Assembly (NCBI GenBank): GCA_015272515.1
Contig: JACYLN010000051.1
Coordinates: 1 to 37,519, forward strand
Reading direction: 5' to 3'
Source of the DNA: Leptolyngbyaceae cyanobacterium C42_A2020_001
Lineage (GTDB): Bacteria; Cyanobacteriota; Cyanobacteriia; Leptolyngbyales; Leptolyngbyaceae
Length of the DNA: 37,519 bases
Both the position numbers and the translations under genes were made by a program. Below, in pieces: positions 7,854 through 16,413 of this stretch. Under the pieces are notes generated by a model. The model worked only from the letters and a program-made list of their open reading frames with translations. It was not told the DNA's origin and did not search any database. The first letter of the stretch is position 1, and each line of letters opens with the position of its first letter.

Positions 7854-8081
7854 ATGGCATTAACAACTCAACGAATTGATGTTCCAGTAATTGTGGATGA
7901 ATCTAAATGTCTGGAAAAATGCACTGCTTGTATTGAAGTGTGCCCACTAGATGTGCTGGCAAAGAATCCAGAAACAGGCAAAGCTTACATGAAATACGAT
8001 GAATGCTGGTTCTGCCTTCCCTGTGAAAAGGAATGCCCAACTAACGCCATCACTGTTCAAATTCCATTTTTACTGCGGTAG
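7854..8081 (+). CDS. Ferredoxin-like 2x[4Fe-4S] protein (AprB-like partner)
   Basis: This is a 75-residue iron-sulfur protein with two cluster motifs: CLEKCTACIEVCP near the N-terminus (C-x3-C-x2-C-x3-CP) and CWFCLPCEKECP near the C-terminus (C-x2-C-x2-C-x3-CP). The first motif has three residues rather than two after its first Cys. The pair should hold two [4Fe-4S] clusters and carry electrons. It is the probable redox partner of the AprA-like flavoprotein upstream. The ATG at 7854 was chosen because AGAGGAA lies 9 bases before it. Longer upstream frames run into the REP hairpin. The HEAT-repeat gene begins 10 bases after the stop, so these genes are cotranscribed. Confidence 0.88.
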   Translation: MALTTQRIDVPVIVDESKCLEKCTACIEVCPLDVLAKNPETGKAYMKYDECWFCLPCEKECPTNAITVQIPFLLR

Positions 8082-8091
8082 GGGAGGAGTC

Positions 8092-9066
8092 ATGTCTGTG
8101 GAAATTGATGCTGAATTGAATCAATGGTTAGACATGTTGCGATCGCCAGAGGTGAGCGATCGCTTGGTAGCAATCAAAATGCTGCAACACCTGGGGGATG
8201 AAGCCGCCCTAGATGGACTCATTGCTGCCTTAAAAGATGACGATTTGGGTGTACAGAAGTTAGCCGTCACGACGGTTTGGGAATTTGCCAACCCCAAAGC
8301 CATTCCAGCCTTGTTAGGTTGCCTGGCTTCACCGGATGCCGGAATTCGAGAAGAAGCGCACTCTGCTTTGGGAGAACTGGTCTCTCAAGATCATCTGCTG
8401 CTGCTGCTGGATGCCCTGCACCAGGATGATGTCAATTTGCAATTAAATTTGCTAATTCTGCTGCGTAAAATTCACGATGCTCAGGCGCTGCCATCGGTTT
8501 TACCCTTCTTTGAATCTGAAAATCCACTCCTGCGAGAAGCGGCAATCACCACTTTACGGTATTTGAATCAGGTAGAACGCTGTCAGCCTGCGTTGACGCT
8601 AATGGTAGACCCAGACGATCGAGTGCGGCGAGAAGCTGCCCTTACCTTAGGACACTTAGCTGATGCTGAGGTGATACCCTTGTTGATGCAAGCGCTCACC
8701 ACAGATACAGATTGGCAAGTCCGCCGCAATGCCGCCAAATCTCTGGCGCTTCATGCCGATCCAGTCGCCCTTCCAGCCGTGGGCAAGGCAGTCAAAGACG
8801 ACCACTGGCAGGTGCGAAAGTTTGCCTTACAGGTACTCCAAAAAACGCCCGATGCCCAACTTCTGCCCGATCTGGTGCGATCGCTGGCAGATGAATACTC
8901 GGATGTGCGGCGAGATGCGGCGATCGCGTTAGGAAACTTAGGCAACCCAGCCGCCATCAACGATTTGCAGCAAGCACTCGATGACCCCGATCGAGATGTT
9001 TGCATCTATGCTGAACGTGCCATTCAAAAAATCCAAAAATCACTGTCAGAAGCCTCTAATGCCTAG
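8092..9066 (+). CDS. HEAT-repeat protein
   Basis: The protein has 324 residues made almost wholly of ~31-residue helical repeats, with recurring blocks such as PEVSDRLVAIKMLQHLGD, DDRVRREAALTLGHLAD and DVRRDAAIALGNLGNPAA. About nine or ten units are visible. Such solenoids bind other proteins; relatives include phycobilin-lyase-like HEAT proteins, but nothing here shows lyase activity. The ATG at 8092 has a strong GGGGAGGAG 3 bases upstream. Its stop overlaps the Mrp gene start by 8 bases, which implies translational coupling. Being locked between a ferredoxin and an Fe-S carrier suggests a scaffold for assembling or holding the flavoprotein/ferredoxin complex. That role is inference. Confidence 0.88.
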   Translation: MSVEIDAELNQWLDMLRSPEVSDRLVAIKMLQHLGDEAALDGLIAALKDDDLGVQKLAVTTVWEFANPKAIPALLGCLASPDAGIREEAHSALGELVSQDHLLLLLDALHQDDVNLQLNLLILLRKIHDAQALPSVLPFFESENPLLREAAITTLRYLNQVERCQPALTLMVDPDDRVRREAALTLGHLADAEVIPLLMQALTTDTDWQVRRNAAKSLALHADPVALPAVGKAVKDDHWQVRKFALQVLQKTPDAQLLPDLVRSLADEYSDVRRDAAIALGNLGNPAAINDLQQALDDPDRDVCIYAERAIQKIQKSLSEASNA

Positions 9067-10138
9067 CCATTCCTCCCCCTTTCAACGCCCGACGCTGGCA
9101 ACACCAGAAGTGGCGATCGAGCCGCAAGTTGAAGCTTATCAGCAAGAGGTGATTCAGCATCTCAAGCATGTGATCGAGCCAATTTTGAAGCGAGATGTTG
9201 TGAGTCTGGGGATGGTGCGAAACCTGCGCGTTGTCGATAATTATGTTTACTTACGCCTGTATATCGGCTCTCACCAGCACGATTTAGAGGCACGCATTCA
9301 GGATGAACTATCAGGCTTGGAATGGTGCAAGAAGGTGTATATCCAACTTTGCACGATTCCAGGTGTGCGTACCACTTTGGCAATCTCCAGTGGCAAAGGA
9401 GGGGTCGGCAAATCAACAACGTCGGTTAATCTAGCAGTGGCACTCAGTTTGCAGGGTGCAAAGGTGGGATTGTTAGATGCAGATGTTTACGGTCCTAATG
9501 TGCCGCAAATGTTAGGACTGGGTCAATCAGAGGTCAAGATTGTTGATACTCCTAACGGGCAACGGTTTTTACCCCTGGAGGCGCATGGCATCAAAGTCAT
9601 GTCGGTTGGGTTATTGGCAGAACCAGATCACCCGCTGGCGTGGAGAGGTCCGGTTTTGCATAAAATCATTACCCAATTTATTCAAGAAGTTGAATGGGGC
9701 GAATTAGATTATCTGCTGATTGATCTGCCTCCTGGCACAGGTGATGCCCAAATTACGATAATTCAAGAAAGTCCGATTTGTGGCGTTTTATTGGTGACAA
9801 CCCCGCAGCAGGTAGCGATCGCCGATGTGCGGCGTAGTATTCACATGTTTCGACGAGTGGGAGTGCCTGTTCTAGGCATTGTCGAAAATATGAGCTATTT
9901 GCTGTGTGGGCATTATGGCGAACCGACCCCTATTTTTGGCAGTGGTGGCGGACAGCAGCTTGCCACTGAATTACAAGCGCCGTTGTTAGGGCAGGTGCCG
10001 ATTGATCCACGCATCTGCGCTAGCGGCGATACCGGAATTCCCTTAACCCTAATTGATCCAACTGCCTCTGTTGGGCAAGTTTTTCAACAGATAGCAGGCG
10101 CTATCGTGTCAACATTTCAACCCGTTCTGACTCATTAA
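9059..10138 (+). CDS. Mrp/NBP35-type P-loop ATPase, Fe-S cluster carrier
   Basis: This is a 359-residue ParA/MinD-superfamily ATPase. Residues ~25-100 form a MIP18/DUF59-like domain (VIEPILKRDVVSLGMVRNLR). The deviant Walker A GKGGVGKST lies at residues 112-120, switch I near GLLDADVYGPNVPQMLG and Walker B in LLIDLPPGTGDAQ. Mrp/ApbC/NBP35 proteins carry [4Fe-4S] clusters to target apoproteins. The usual CxxC in the MSYxxCxxC region reads C-G-H-Y here (C283, Y286), so the second bridging Cys is missing. Bacterial Mrp proteins usually keep both, so this copy may bind a cluster differently or be specialised. The ATG at 9059 overlaps the HEAT gene end. It probably matures the ferredoxin or flavoprotein encoded upstream. 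Confidence 0.88.
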   Translation: MPSHSSPFQRPTLATPEVAIEPQVEAYQQEVIQHLKHVIEPILKRDVVSLGMVRNLRVVDNYVYLRLYIGSHQHDLEARIQDELSGLEWCKKVYIQLCTIPGVRTTLAISSGKGGVGKSTTSVNLAVALSLQGAKVGLLDADVYGPNVPQMLGLGQSEVKIVDTPNGQRFLPLEAHGIKVMSVGLLAEPDHPLAWRGPVLHKIITQFIQEVEWGELDYLLIDLPPGTGDAQITIIQESPICGVLLVTTPQQVAIADVRRSIHMFRRVGVPVLGIVENMSYLLCGHYGEPTPIFGSGGGQQLATELQAPLLGQVPIDPRICASGDTGIPLTLIDPTASVGQVFQQIAGAIVSTFQPVLTH

Positions 10139-10226
10139 TCCATTCATTAAATTAGTGGCTGGCATCAAGCTGGTAATCACCGCAGAGAATGGCGAGGGGA
10201 ATCCACGCGATCGGGGAATCAGTCTC

Positions 10227-10326
10227 ATACCAATTTGAATCGTCATCACTACACATCAAATCTCTGTAAGGGCGAACGGCGGTTCGCCCTGGCGGGATCT
10301 GCCACTTTGTCTAGTTAAATCGGTAT
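10227..10326 (+). repeat. ~100-bp MITE/REP-like element, copy 1
   Basis: The element starts ATACCAATTT and ends AAATCGGTAT, which are 10-base terminal inverted repeats with one mismatch. It has a central palindrome, GGGCGAACGGCGGTTCGCCC. A second copy (13840-13940) has the same ends, the same centre and ACACATCAAAT in the same place, and overall similarity by eye is about 75%. The two copies are in the same orientation on either side of the BTAD regulator. There is no coding capacity. Target duplications are not obvious. Confidence 0.75.
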
Positions 10327-10574
10327 CAGCAGCGTTATGATAGATACTGTGATTTGATGTGGCACATAAAAATAGACAAGAAAAATACTAAATAATGCAT
10401 CAATCAAATCAGCAATTATAAATCTAATAAAAACTCATTGAAGACTCGCCTGAATATCAACAATGAGTGAACCATCCTGGATTAAGCTAAAAAATTCCTC
10501 CAACACTGTCCACGGGAGAGGAAGCAGGGTGTAAGAACCCAAATCACGTGAGACTCGACACTAACTCTACTTTG

Positions 10575-10618
10575 GCTTTAAGGTTTAAAGCACACCCTAG
10601 AATAGGAGCGTTCTATTC
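10575..10618. promoter_or_regulatory. Two palindromes upstream of the BTAD regulator
   Basis: GCTTTAA at 10575-10581 faces TTAAAGC at 10585-10591, and GAATAG at 10600-10605 faces CTATTC at 10613-10618. They lie 40-85 bases before the start codon and could be operator sites or 5'-leader structure. The evidence is only symmetry and position. Confidence 0.3.
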
Positions 10619-10658
10619 GCGTTAGTAGAACATCTGCTAAGTTACAGTGCTGCTCACT

Positions 10659-13600
10659 ATGTCTTCTACATTACGCATCAGGCTACTCGGAGGATTTTCT
10701 CTGAGCTACGACGATCGCCCAGTTGCAGGTATTACCAGCAGGCGTTCTCAAGCTCTCCTGGCTTATCTGGTGCTCCATTGTCAGACCGCTCAACCGCGTC
10801 AGCGGATTGCATTTCAGTTGTGGGCTGATGCGGTTTCCGATGAGCAAGCGCGAACCAATCTGCGTAAGGAATTGAGCCATTTACGGCGTGCCTTACCAGA
10901 TACCGACCTATTCATTGGGGTCGAGACAAAAACGCTGCAATGGTTGCCGAATGATAACGTTACCGTGGATGTGGTGGAGTTTGAATCTGGGTTGAAGGCA
11001 GCAGCACAGGCAACCGATCACGCCACCCGTCGCACGTACCTGGAACAGGCAATTCAGCTTTATCGAGGGGATTTATTGCCGGACTGGGAGGAGGATTGGA
11101 TTCTTTCAGAGCGGGAAAGACTGCGGCAGTTGCAAGGGCGTGCCCTGGAGGATCTAACTGATCTATTGGAAGACCAGAGGCATTACTCGATCGCCTTAGT
11201 CTATGCCCAACAGTGGCTCTGGCTAGATAGCTTGAACGAAGCCGCCTATTGCAGAGTGATGCGGCTACATGGGCTGATGGGCGATCGCGCCCGTGCTTTG
11301 CAAACCTATCACCAGTGCATGACAGTGTTACGCGAAGAACTGGGAATTGATCCCAGTGCGGCGACTCGTAACCTGTATGAGCAACTGCTGCAAGAACAAA
11401 ATATTCCGGTATTGCAAACAGTTAGCGAGTCTCCTAGAACATCTCATCCCGAAGCGGCGATTCCCTTCAAGCCCTTGTCTCAAAGCAAACCAGCACTGAC
11501 TCCCCTGATTGGTCGAGCATCTGAATGGGCTGCGATTTGTCAGTGGGCAGGCGCGCTGTTTCCTGCCCCGAATCCGACTGCCAGGGAGACTTCTTCAACG
11601 GTATTGATGCTGGTTGGTGAACCCGGAATTGGTAAAACCCGCCTGTTAGAAGAACTGCGTGCCACAGCCCAGACCCAAGCAGCGCAGGTTCTCTGGGGGA
11701 CGGGCTTTCAAGCAGAGATGATGCGTCCCTACGGACTCTGGATTGATGTCCTGCGATCGATGGCGATCTCGGTAACTGAGCCGATTCCCGCAGCATTGGG
11801 CTTTCTCCTGCCCGAATTGGGGCAACCCCCTCAAAGATTGCCCGATCCCAGCCATTTGTTTGATGCGGTGGTGCGATCGCTGATCGTCTGGGCAAAGCAA
11901 TCGCCCCTCGTATTGATTCTGGATGATATTCAGTGGCTGGATGAAGCATCCGCAGCCTTACTGCACTACGCCAGCCGGGTTTTGCGCTCCTACCCCGTCT
12001 GGTTTGCCTGTTCCGCACGACAGGGAGAACTGGCAAGTAATGCCGCCATTTCAGGCGTTTTGCAGGCATTGCGGCGGGAACAGCGGCTACAAACCCTGGA
12101 AGTTTTGCCGTTAGATCGGGAGCAAATGGCAGATTTGATGCGCCACACCGCGACAACGGTTCCACAACTCTCTCTGGCTTTGGTGAATCAGGTGTTTATC
12201 GATAGCGGCGGCAACCCCCTGTTTGCCCTGGAAATCGCTCGATCGCTGGCGGGACAGCATCCGGCTGCTTCTGCTAGCACTCTGGAAACGCTGATCCGCG
12301 ATCGACTCCAGCAATTAGATGAACCCGCGAAGGTAGTGCTTCCCTGGGCTGCGGCATTGGGGCGAAGTTTCCAACCGGCAATGGTGGCAGAGGTGGCAGA
12401 GTATCCGTTGCTGCAATTGCTGAGCGCGATCGAACATCTGGAGCAACAGGCAATCATTCGTCCGAGTGCCTCCCTGTCTCCAGAAGTAAGCTACGATTTT
12501 GCCCACGATATTGTCCGGCAGGTGGTGTATCAGCAACTTTCGGCACCCCGACGACAACTCATTCATCGCCAGATTGCCCACAAGTTGCAACACCAGGCAG
12601 CACAGGATGACACAATGGCAAGTCAAATTGCCCATCATGCCAGACTGGGCGGGGATTATGCGTTGGCAACTGCTGCTGCTGCTGCTGCTGCGGAACGGAG
12701 TCTTAAACTGTTTGCCTATGCTGAAGCGTTAGAACTTGCCCACCAGGGACTTCAGGCGTGCCAATCCCTCGACTCTCAGGCGCGCCTTTGGGGACAGGCC
12801 AGACTGCTGCGAGTCTGTGTGATGGCAGGAGTGACCCGTGAGAATGCCTTACAACTGGAAGCAGAGGTGCAGCAACTCGTGCAAGCAACTCAGTCTGTGG
12901 GATATCCAGAAGCGGAAGCGATCGCGCTGGAGACGCTCTTAATCCTGCAATTTGAGCGCAGCAACTTTAGTGAAGTGCATCACCACTCCAACCGAGCGGT
13001 GGAAGTGAGTCGCATGGCGAGTAGCCCAGCAACCGCCGCTAGCATGTTAGCCCATAGTGGAACCTGTTTAGCAGAAATTGGTCGCGACATGATTCGCGCT
13101 GAAGCCTTGCTGTTGGAGGCTCAAACCCTGGCAACAAGAGTCGGGGTAAAAAACTGTGATGTGTTCAGTGGCTTAGGTTGTGTCCATCTCCATCATGGTC
13201 GTTATGATGAAGCGCGATCGCACCTACAACAGGCATGGCAACTCGCCTTGGCTCAACAGGATCACTGGCGCGAGTTTAACTATCTCAGCTACCTGGTCAT
13301 GGCTGAGATAGAGGCAGGCAACTCGATGACTGCATTATCCTACTGCCATGAGTTGTCAGCGGTGGCGACACAAATGCAAGGGGAGGGTAGTGAAGCCGTG
13401 ACTGCCCAGGCATTCACCGCCCTGACTCGTTATCAGATGGCAGAATCGGATGCAGGAGCGGATCTGGAGGTAGCGATCGCAGCATTGCAACAGGTGGATG
13501 CAAAACGAAAACTCGCCTATGTGTTGACCAGGGCAGCAATCGTGGATTTGCAGCAAACTCGACTGGAGCAAGCCATCAGCCGGGCAAAACTGGCGCTCAC

Positions 13601-13814
13601 GAACGCTCAGATCGTCAAGCATCCCAGTGAAGTTGCCTTGAGCTGGGCGATTTTGCTCCAGGGACTGGTTGTTTCAGGCAATCGCCAACCAGAGATCGCC
13701 GAATTTGCTGCCCTCTCCCCCAGCTTGAATTCTCACGACCTGAGCCTGCAAGCCAAACAGGCGATCGACCAGATCCTGCCTGCTCTACAACCACATTCGC
13801 AATCCAAAATCTAA
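10659..13814 (+). CDS. BTAD (SARP/AfsR-like) transcriptional regulator with AAA ATPase and TPR-like C-terminus
   Basis: This is a 1051-residue, probably cytoplasmic, regulator. Residues ~1-95 form an OmpR-like winged helix (LRIRLLGGFSLSYDDRPV) and ~100-250 the bacterial transcriptional activation domain, ending with GDRARALQTYHQCMTVLREE and GIDPSAAT. A STAND/AAA_16 ATPase follows, with Walker A GEPGIGKT near 319-326 and Walker B VLILDDIQWLD near 416-426. The last ~400 residues are helical-repeat-like with many Ala. Such proteins integrate a signal through ATP-driven oligomerisation and activate neighbouring genes. A (GCT)7 run at 12671-12691 encodes part of a poly-Ala stretch. The ATG at 10659 is taken because the wHTH starts there; a GTG at 10647 is possible. 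It leads a run of same-strand genes to 17256, its likely targets. Confidence 0.88.
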   Translation: MSSTLRIRLLGGFSLSYDDRPVAGITSRRSQALLAYLVLHCQTAQPRQRIAFQLWADAVSDEQARTNLRKELSHLRRALPDTDLFIGVETKTLQWLPNDNVTVDVVEFESGLKAAAQATDHATRRTYLEQAIQLYRGDLLPDWEEDWILSERERLRQLQGRALEDLTDLLEDQRHYSIALVYAQQWLWLDSLNEAAYCRVMRLHGLMGDRARALQTYHQCMTVLREELGIDPSAATRNLYEQLLQEQNIPVLQTVSESPRTSHPEAAIPFKPLSQSKPALTPLIGRASEWAAICQWAGALFPAPNPTARETSSTVLMLVGEPGIGKTRLLEELRATAQTQAAQVLWGTGFQAEMMRPYGLWIDVLRSMAISVTEPIPAALGFLLPELGQPPQRLPDPSHLFDAVVRSLIVWAKQSPLVLILDDIQWLDEASAALLHYASRVLRSYPVWFACSARQGELASNAAISGVLQALRREQRLQTLEVLPLDREQMADLMRHTATTVPQLSLALVNQVFIDSGGNPLFALEIARSLAGQHPAASASTLETLIRDRLQQLDEPAKVVLPWAAALGRSFQPAMVAEVAEYPLLQLLSAIEHLEQQAIIRPSASLSPEVSYDFAHDIVRQVVYQQLSAPRRQLIHRQIAHKLQHQAAQDDTMASQIAHHARLGGDYALATAAAAAAAERSLKLFAYAEALELAHQGLQACQSLDSQARLWGQARLLRVCVMAGVTRENALQLEAEVQQLVQATQSVGYPEAEAIALETLLILQFERSNFSEVHHHSNRAVEVSRMASSPATAASMLAHSGTCLAEIGRDMIRAEALLLEAQTLATRVGVKNCDVFSGLGCVHLHHGRYDEARSHLQQAWQLALAQQDHWREFNYLSYLVMAEIEAGNSMTALSYCHELSAVATQMQGEGSEAVTAQAFTALTRYQMAESDAGADLEVAIAALQQVDAKRKLAYVLTRAAIVDLQQTRLEQAISRAKLALTNAQIVKHPSEVALSWAILLQGLVVSGNRQPEIAEFAALSPSLNSHDLSLQAKQAIDQILPALQPHSQSKI

Positions 13815-13839
13815 AATCCAAAATTCTCCCAGCGAGGTC

Positions 13840-13940
13840 ATACCAATTTGAAATGTCATTCCAACACATCAAATTTATGTACGGGCGAACGGCCGTTCGC
13901 CCCTAGCAAGATCTGTCTTTTTCACAAATTAAATCGGTAT
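13840..13940 (+). repeat. ~100-bp MITE/REP-like element, copy 2
   Basis: The ends are the same as in copy 1 (ATACCAATTT ... AAATCGGTAT), with a perfect central palindrome GGGCGAACGGCCGTTCGCCC. It fills almost the whole 130-base spacer between the BTAD gene and the DUF4242-like gene. Its right end is only 4 bases before the next start codon, so it supplies that gene's 5' leader and leaves no recognisable Shine-Dalgarno. Confidence 0.75.
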
Positions 13941-13944
13941 CACA

Positions 13945-14472
13945 ATGGCTCTTGTAATCGTTGAAACCCAATCTGATACACCCCTGACTCCAGAGAAGCC
14001 TACCGAAACGGATTTGCAGGTTCTGAACTGCTTGACGGAACGGAATGCAACCTGGCAATACTCGTTGCTGTCGAGCGATCGGCTGCGAATGATCTGTATT
14101 TTCCAATCCCCCGATGTGGAATCGGTGCGGGAATCCTACCGTCGCGGTGGTGGCAGCTTTAGCCAGATGTGGGGTGGAGAAATGATTCGACCCGCAGGGA
14201 CTCAACCCCAGCGCAACGAAGCCATCCTGAAGGTTTTTGAAGGCACTTATCCGGGTGGGTTTACCCAGGAGCAGTGGGATGAAGGAAACCGGAATGTTCT
14301 GCCTTGCTATACGGAACACGGGGTGGAATGGTTGCATTCTTACGTGGCTGTCAATCGCACCCGACTGATTTGCGAACTGAATGCACCCGATGCTGAAGTC
14401 ATCCGCGAATCCCATCGGAAGTTTAACATTCCCTTCGATCGCGTCTGGTCGGCGATGGTGATCAAACCTTAG
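13945..14472 (+). CDS. Tandem DUF4242-like protein (SCO4226 / nickel-binding fold)
   Basis: The 175 residues contain two similar halves. Each has a short strand, a polar helix, a strand with RLRMICIF or RTRLICEL, then (A/S)PD(A/V)E(V/S) followed by (V/I)RESxR and a (F/I)xxxW end. RLRMICIFQSPDVESVRESY near 46-65 aligns with RTRLICELNAPDAEVIRESH near 136-155. DUF4242 proteins are usually single ferredoxin-like domains; one member (SCO4226) was described as nickel-binding. No enzyme activity is established for the family. The start codon abuts the repeat element and has no evident ribosome-binding site, so translation may depend on the element's leader. It is probably cotranscribed with or controlled by the BTAD regulator upstream. 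Confidence 0.7.
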   Translation: MALVIVETQSDTPLTPEKPTETDLQVLNCLTERNATWQYSLLSSDRLRMICIFQSPDVESVRESYRRGGGSFSQMWGGEMIRPAGTQPQRNEAILKVFEGTYPGGFTQEQWDEGNRNVLPCYTEHGVEWLHSYVAVNRTRLICELNAPDAEVIRESHRKFNIPFDRVWSAMVIKP

Positions 14473-14501
14473 GAATGGAAATCAAATAAGTTCAATGTTG
14501 G

Positions 14502-14567
14502 GTAGGGGCGGGTTTTGCTGTCAAATCCAGTGCAAGGGGTAGATGGGGCTGCTAAACCCGCCCCTAC
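14502..14567. repeat. REP-like hairpin GTAGGGGCGGGTTT / AAACCCGCCCCTAC
   Basis: Perfect 14-base arms lie at 14502-14515 and 14554-14567 around a 38-base interior. This is a well-known kind of dispersed cyanobacterial repeat. It occupies the spacer after the DUF4242-like gene and could act as a weak terminator for that transcript. Confidence 0.65.
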
Positions 14568-14700
14568 ACCCTAAAGCAGATTCTAACAACGTCACCGGAA
14601 CGTTTTGGGATCGGTTGTGGATCGCCGGATTGATTAGGGTGATTTCAGATAGTCAAACACAAAGCAACTATCTAAGTCCCCTAATTTCCCCTAAAAAACC

Positions 14701-15318
14701 ATGATATTAATCATCAAACAACCGATTGTAGACCAAACCACTTCATCGGTTAGAAACGCTGCGATCGCCGAACAAAAATACGTTATTTCCAGCCTGGTTC
14801 TAGCCTTTCAGAATGATCCGGCGAATCGCTGGTTATATCCTGATCCGTACCAATTTCTTACCTATTTTCCGCAATTTGTGCAGGCGTTTGGCGGGAAAGC
14901 GTTTGAGCATAATACGGTCTATTGCAGTCCCAATTATTCGGGGGCAGCCCTCTGGTATCCTCCTGGCGTTGAACCAGACGGTGAAGTCCTTATTCAGCTC
15001 ATGCAGCGCAGCATTTTTGAAGCGGATCAAGCCGATGTTTTTGCCATCTTTGAGCAGATCGACCACTATCACCCCAAATATCCCCACTGGTACCTGCCAT
15101 TCATTGGAGTCGAACCTCGTTATCAGGGGCAGGGGTATGGGTCAGCCCTGATGCAACCCATCTTGAACCAGTGCGATCGCGATCGCATTCCCGCCTACCT
15201 GGAATCCTCAAACCCTGCCAACATTCCGTTCTACGAACGCCACGGGTTTGAAGTTCTAGGCACCATTCAAGCCGGAACATCCCCATCAGTTTTTCCGATG
15301 CTGCGCCATCCTCGCTAA
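14701..15318 (+). CDS. GNAT-family N-acetyltransferase
   Basis: This 205-residue cytoplasmic protein probably transfers an acyl group from acyl-CoA to an amine. Motif A is seen as FIGVEPRYQGQGYGSALMQP in the C-terminal third (pyrophosphate-binding Q/R-x-x-G-x-G/A), followed by PAYLESSNPANIPFYERHGF, the motif-B helix that ends many GNAT domains. The N-terminal half (AFQNDPANRWLYPDP, ALWYPPG) resembles GNAT proteins of the type found in antibiotic and small-molecule gene clusters. The substrate is not predictable. The ATG at 14701 has only an A-rich sequence upstream and no clear Shine-Dalgarno. The homocysteine methyltransferase-like gene starts 40 bases after the stop, and both may belong to the BTAD-regulated set. 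Confidence 0.82.
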   Translation: MILIIKQPIVDQTTSSVRNAAIAEQKYVISSLVLAFQNDPANRWLYPDPYQFLTYFPQFVQAFGGKAFEHNTVYCSPNYSGAALWYPPGVEPDGEVLIQLMQRSIFEADQADVFAIFEQIDHYHPKYPHWYLPFIGVEPRYQGQGYGSALMQPILNQCDRDRIPAYLESSNPANIPFYERHGFEVLGTIQAGTSPSVFPMLRHPR

Positions 15319-15358
15319 TCCCTTTCACTTTTGATCTTTACTTGTTTGGAGAAAACCA

Positions 15359-16345
15359 ATGGCTCAATACCGACATAACCTACCCCAACTCTCAAATGAT
15401 TTATTTCTCACCGACGGAGGCTTAGAAACCACGCTCCTCTTTCGGGAAGGACTCGATTTACCTGAGTTTGCCGCCTTCGTTTTATTAAAGACTCAGTCTG
15501 GATACGAGGCACTGAAAAATTACTTCCGGACCTATGCTCGAATAGCTTGCAACTATCAAACTGGACTGATTCTGGAAAGTGCAACCTGGCGAGCTAATCC
15601 CGACTGGGGTAGCAAGCTCGGCTATTCGCAACCTGAACTGGCTGCGATGAATCGGCAGGCGATCGCCCTTCTGCATGACATTCGCTGGGAATCCGAAACG
15701 GAACAAAGCCGCATGGTCATCAGTGGTTGCCTCGGTCCTCGTGGCAATGGTTATATTCCAGCCAATGCCATGAACGCGGATGAAGCTGCGGATTACCATC
15801 GCCCTCAGATTGAAGTTTTCTGTGATGCCAATGCAGACCTGGTGACGGCAATTACGATGAATTATGTCGAAGAAGCGATCGGCATTGCCAAAGAGGCTCA
15901 AGCGTTGAATATACCTGTTGTGATTTCCTTCACCGTAGAAACAGATGGTCATTTGCCCACAGGTCAGCCGTTGCAGGATGCGATCGCTCAGGTAGATGCC
16001 GTAACCAATCGCGCTCCTGCCTACTACATGATCAACTGCGCCCATCCCACTCATTTTGCTAGCACCCTCGTCGCGGGTGAACCCTGGCTAGAACGGATTC
16101 GCGGACTCCGAGCCAATGCTTCCAAGAAGAGCCATGCGGAGTTGAATGAGGCAGAAACTCTGGATGATGGCAATCCCGCAGAACTGGGTCGCCAGTATCG
16201 TGAGCTCAAGTCCAGGTTACGCAATTTGAATGTGCTAGGTGGATGCTGCGGCACCGACGATCGCCATGTCGAGGCCATTTGCCAAGCCTGCCTACCTGTG
16301 TTCTGGGCACATCTTTCACCCCAAACGTTAATGCAAAGCGTCTAA
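15359..16345 (+). CDS. Homocysteine S-methyltransferase family protein
   Basis: This is a 328-residue zinc-dependent methyltransferase of the MmuM/BHMT family, which moves a methyl group (from S-methylmethionine, SAM or betaine in known members) to a thiol such as homocysteine. FLTDGGLETTLLF opens the barrel. The zinc ligands are visible as C227 in MINCAHPTHF and C296/C297 in LGGCCGTDDRHV. Length and motif order fit a complete enzyme. The ATG at 15359 has TTGGAGA 5 bases upstream. Its position after a GNAT gene and before a hydrolase, away from methionine genes, suggests a role in a dedicated pathway or thiol detoxification. The actual methyl donor and acceptor are unknown. Confidence 0.88.
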   Translation: MAQYRHNLPQLSNDLFLTDGGLETTLLFREGLDLPEFAAFVLLKTQSGYEALKNYFRTYARIACNYQTGLILESATWRANPDWGSKLGYSQPELAAMNRQAIALLHDIRWESETEQSRMVISGCLGPRGNGYIPANAMNADEAADYHRPQIEVFCDANADLVTAITMNYVEEAIGIAKEAQALNIPVVISFTVETDGHLPTGQPLQDAIAQVDAVTNRAPAYYMINCAHPTHFASTLVAGEPWLERIRGLRANASKKSHAELNEAETLDDGNPAELGRQYRELKSRLRNLNVLGGCCGTDDRHVEAICQACLPVFWAHLSPQTLMQSV

Positions 16346-16413
16346 CAGGGGTTTGATCTGGTTTGGTCTGTTTAAACAAAAACATTAAACGGAAACATAT
16401 TGGAGGTTAATCC

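Larger units (their letters stand above)
10139..10658. other. Spacer upstream of the BTAD regulator
   Basis: No gene was recognised in these 520 bases. They hold the ~100-bp repeat element at 10227-10326 and, nearer the regulator, two small palindromes at 10575-10618. The rest is AT-rich and probably contains the regulator's promoter. Confidence 0.6.

Noticed and set aside
11467-12165. 232-codon minus-strand frame inside the BTAD gene
   Set aside because: It lies wholly within the ATPase domain of a well-supported gene and has no protein-like motif.
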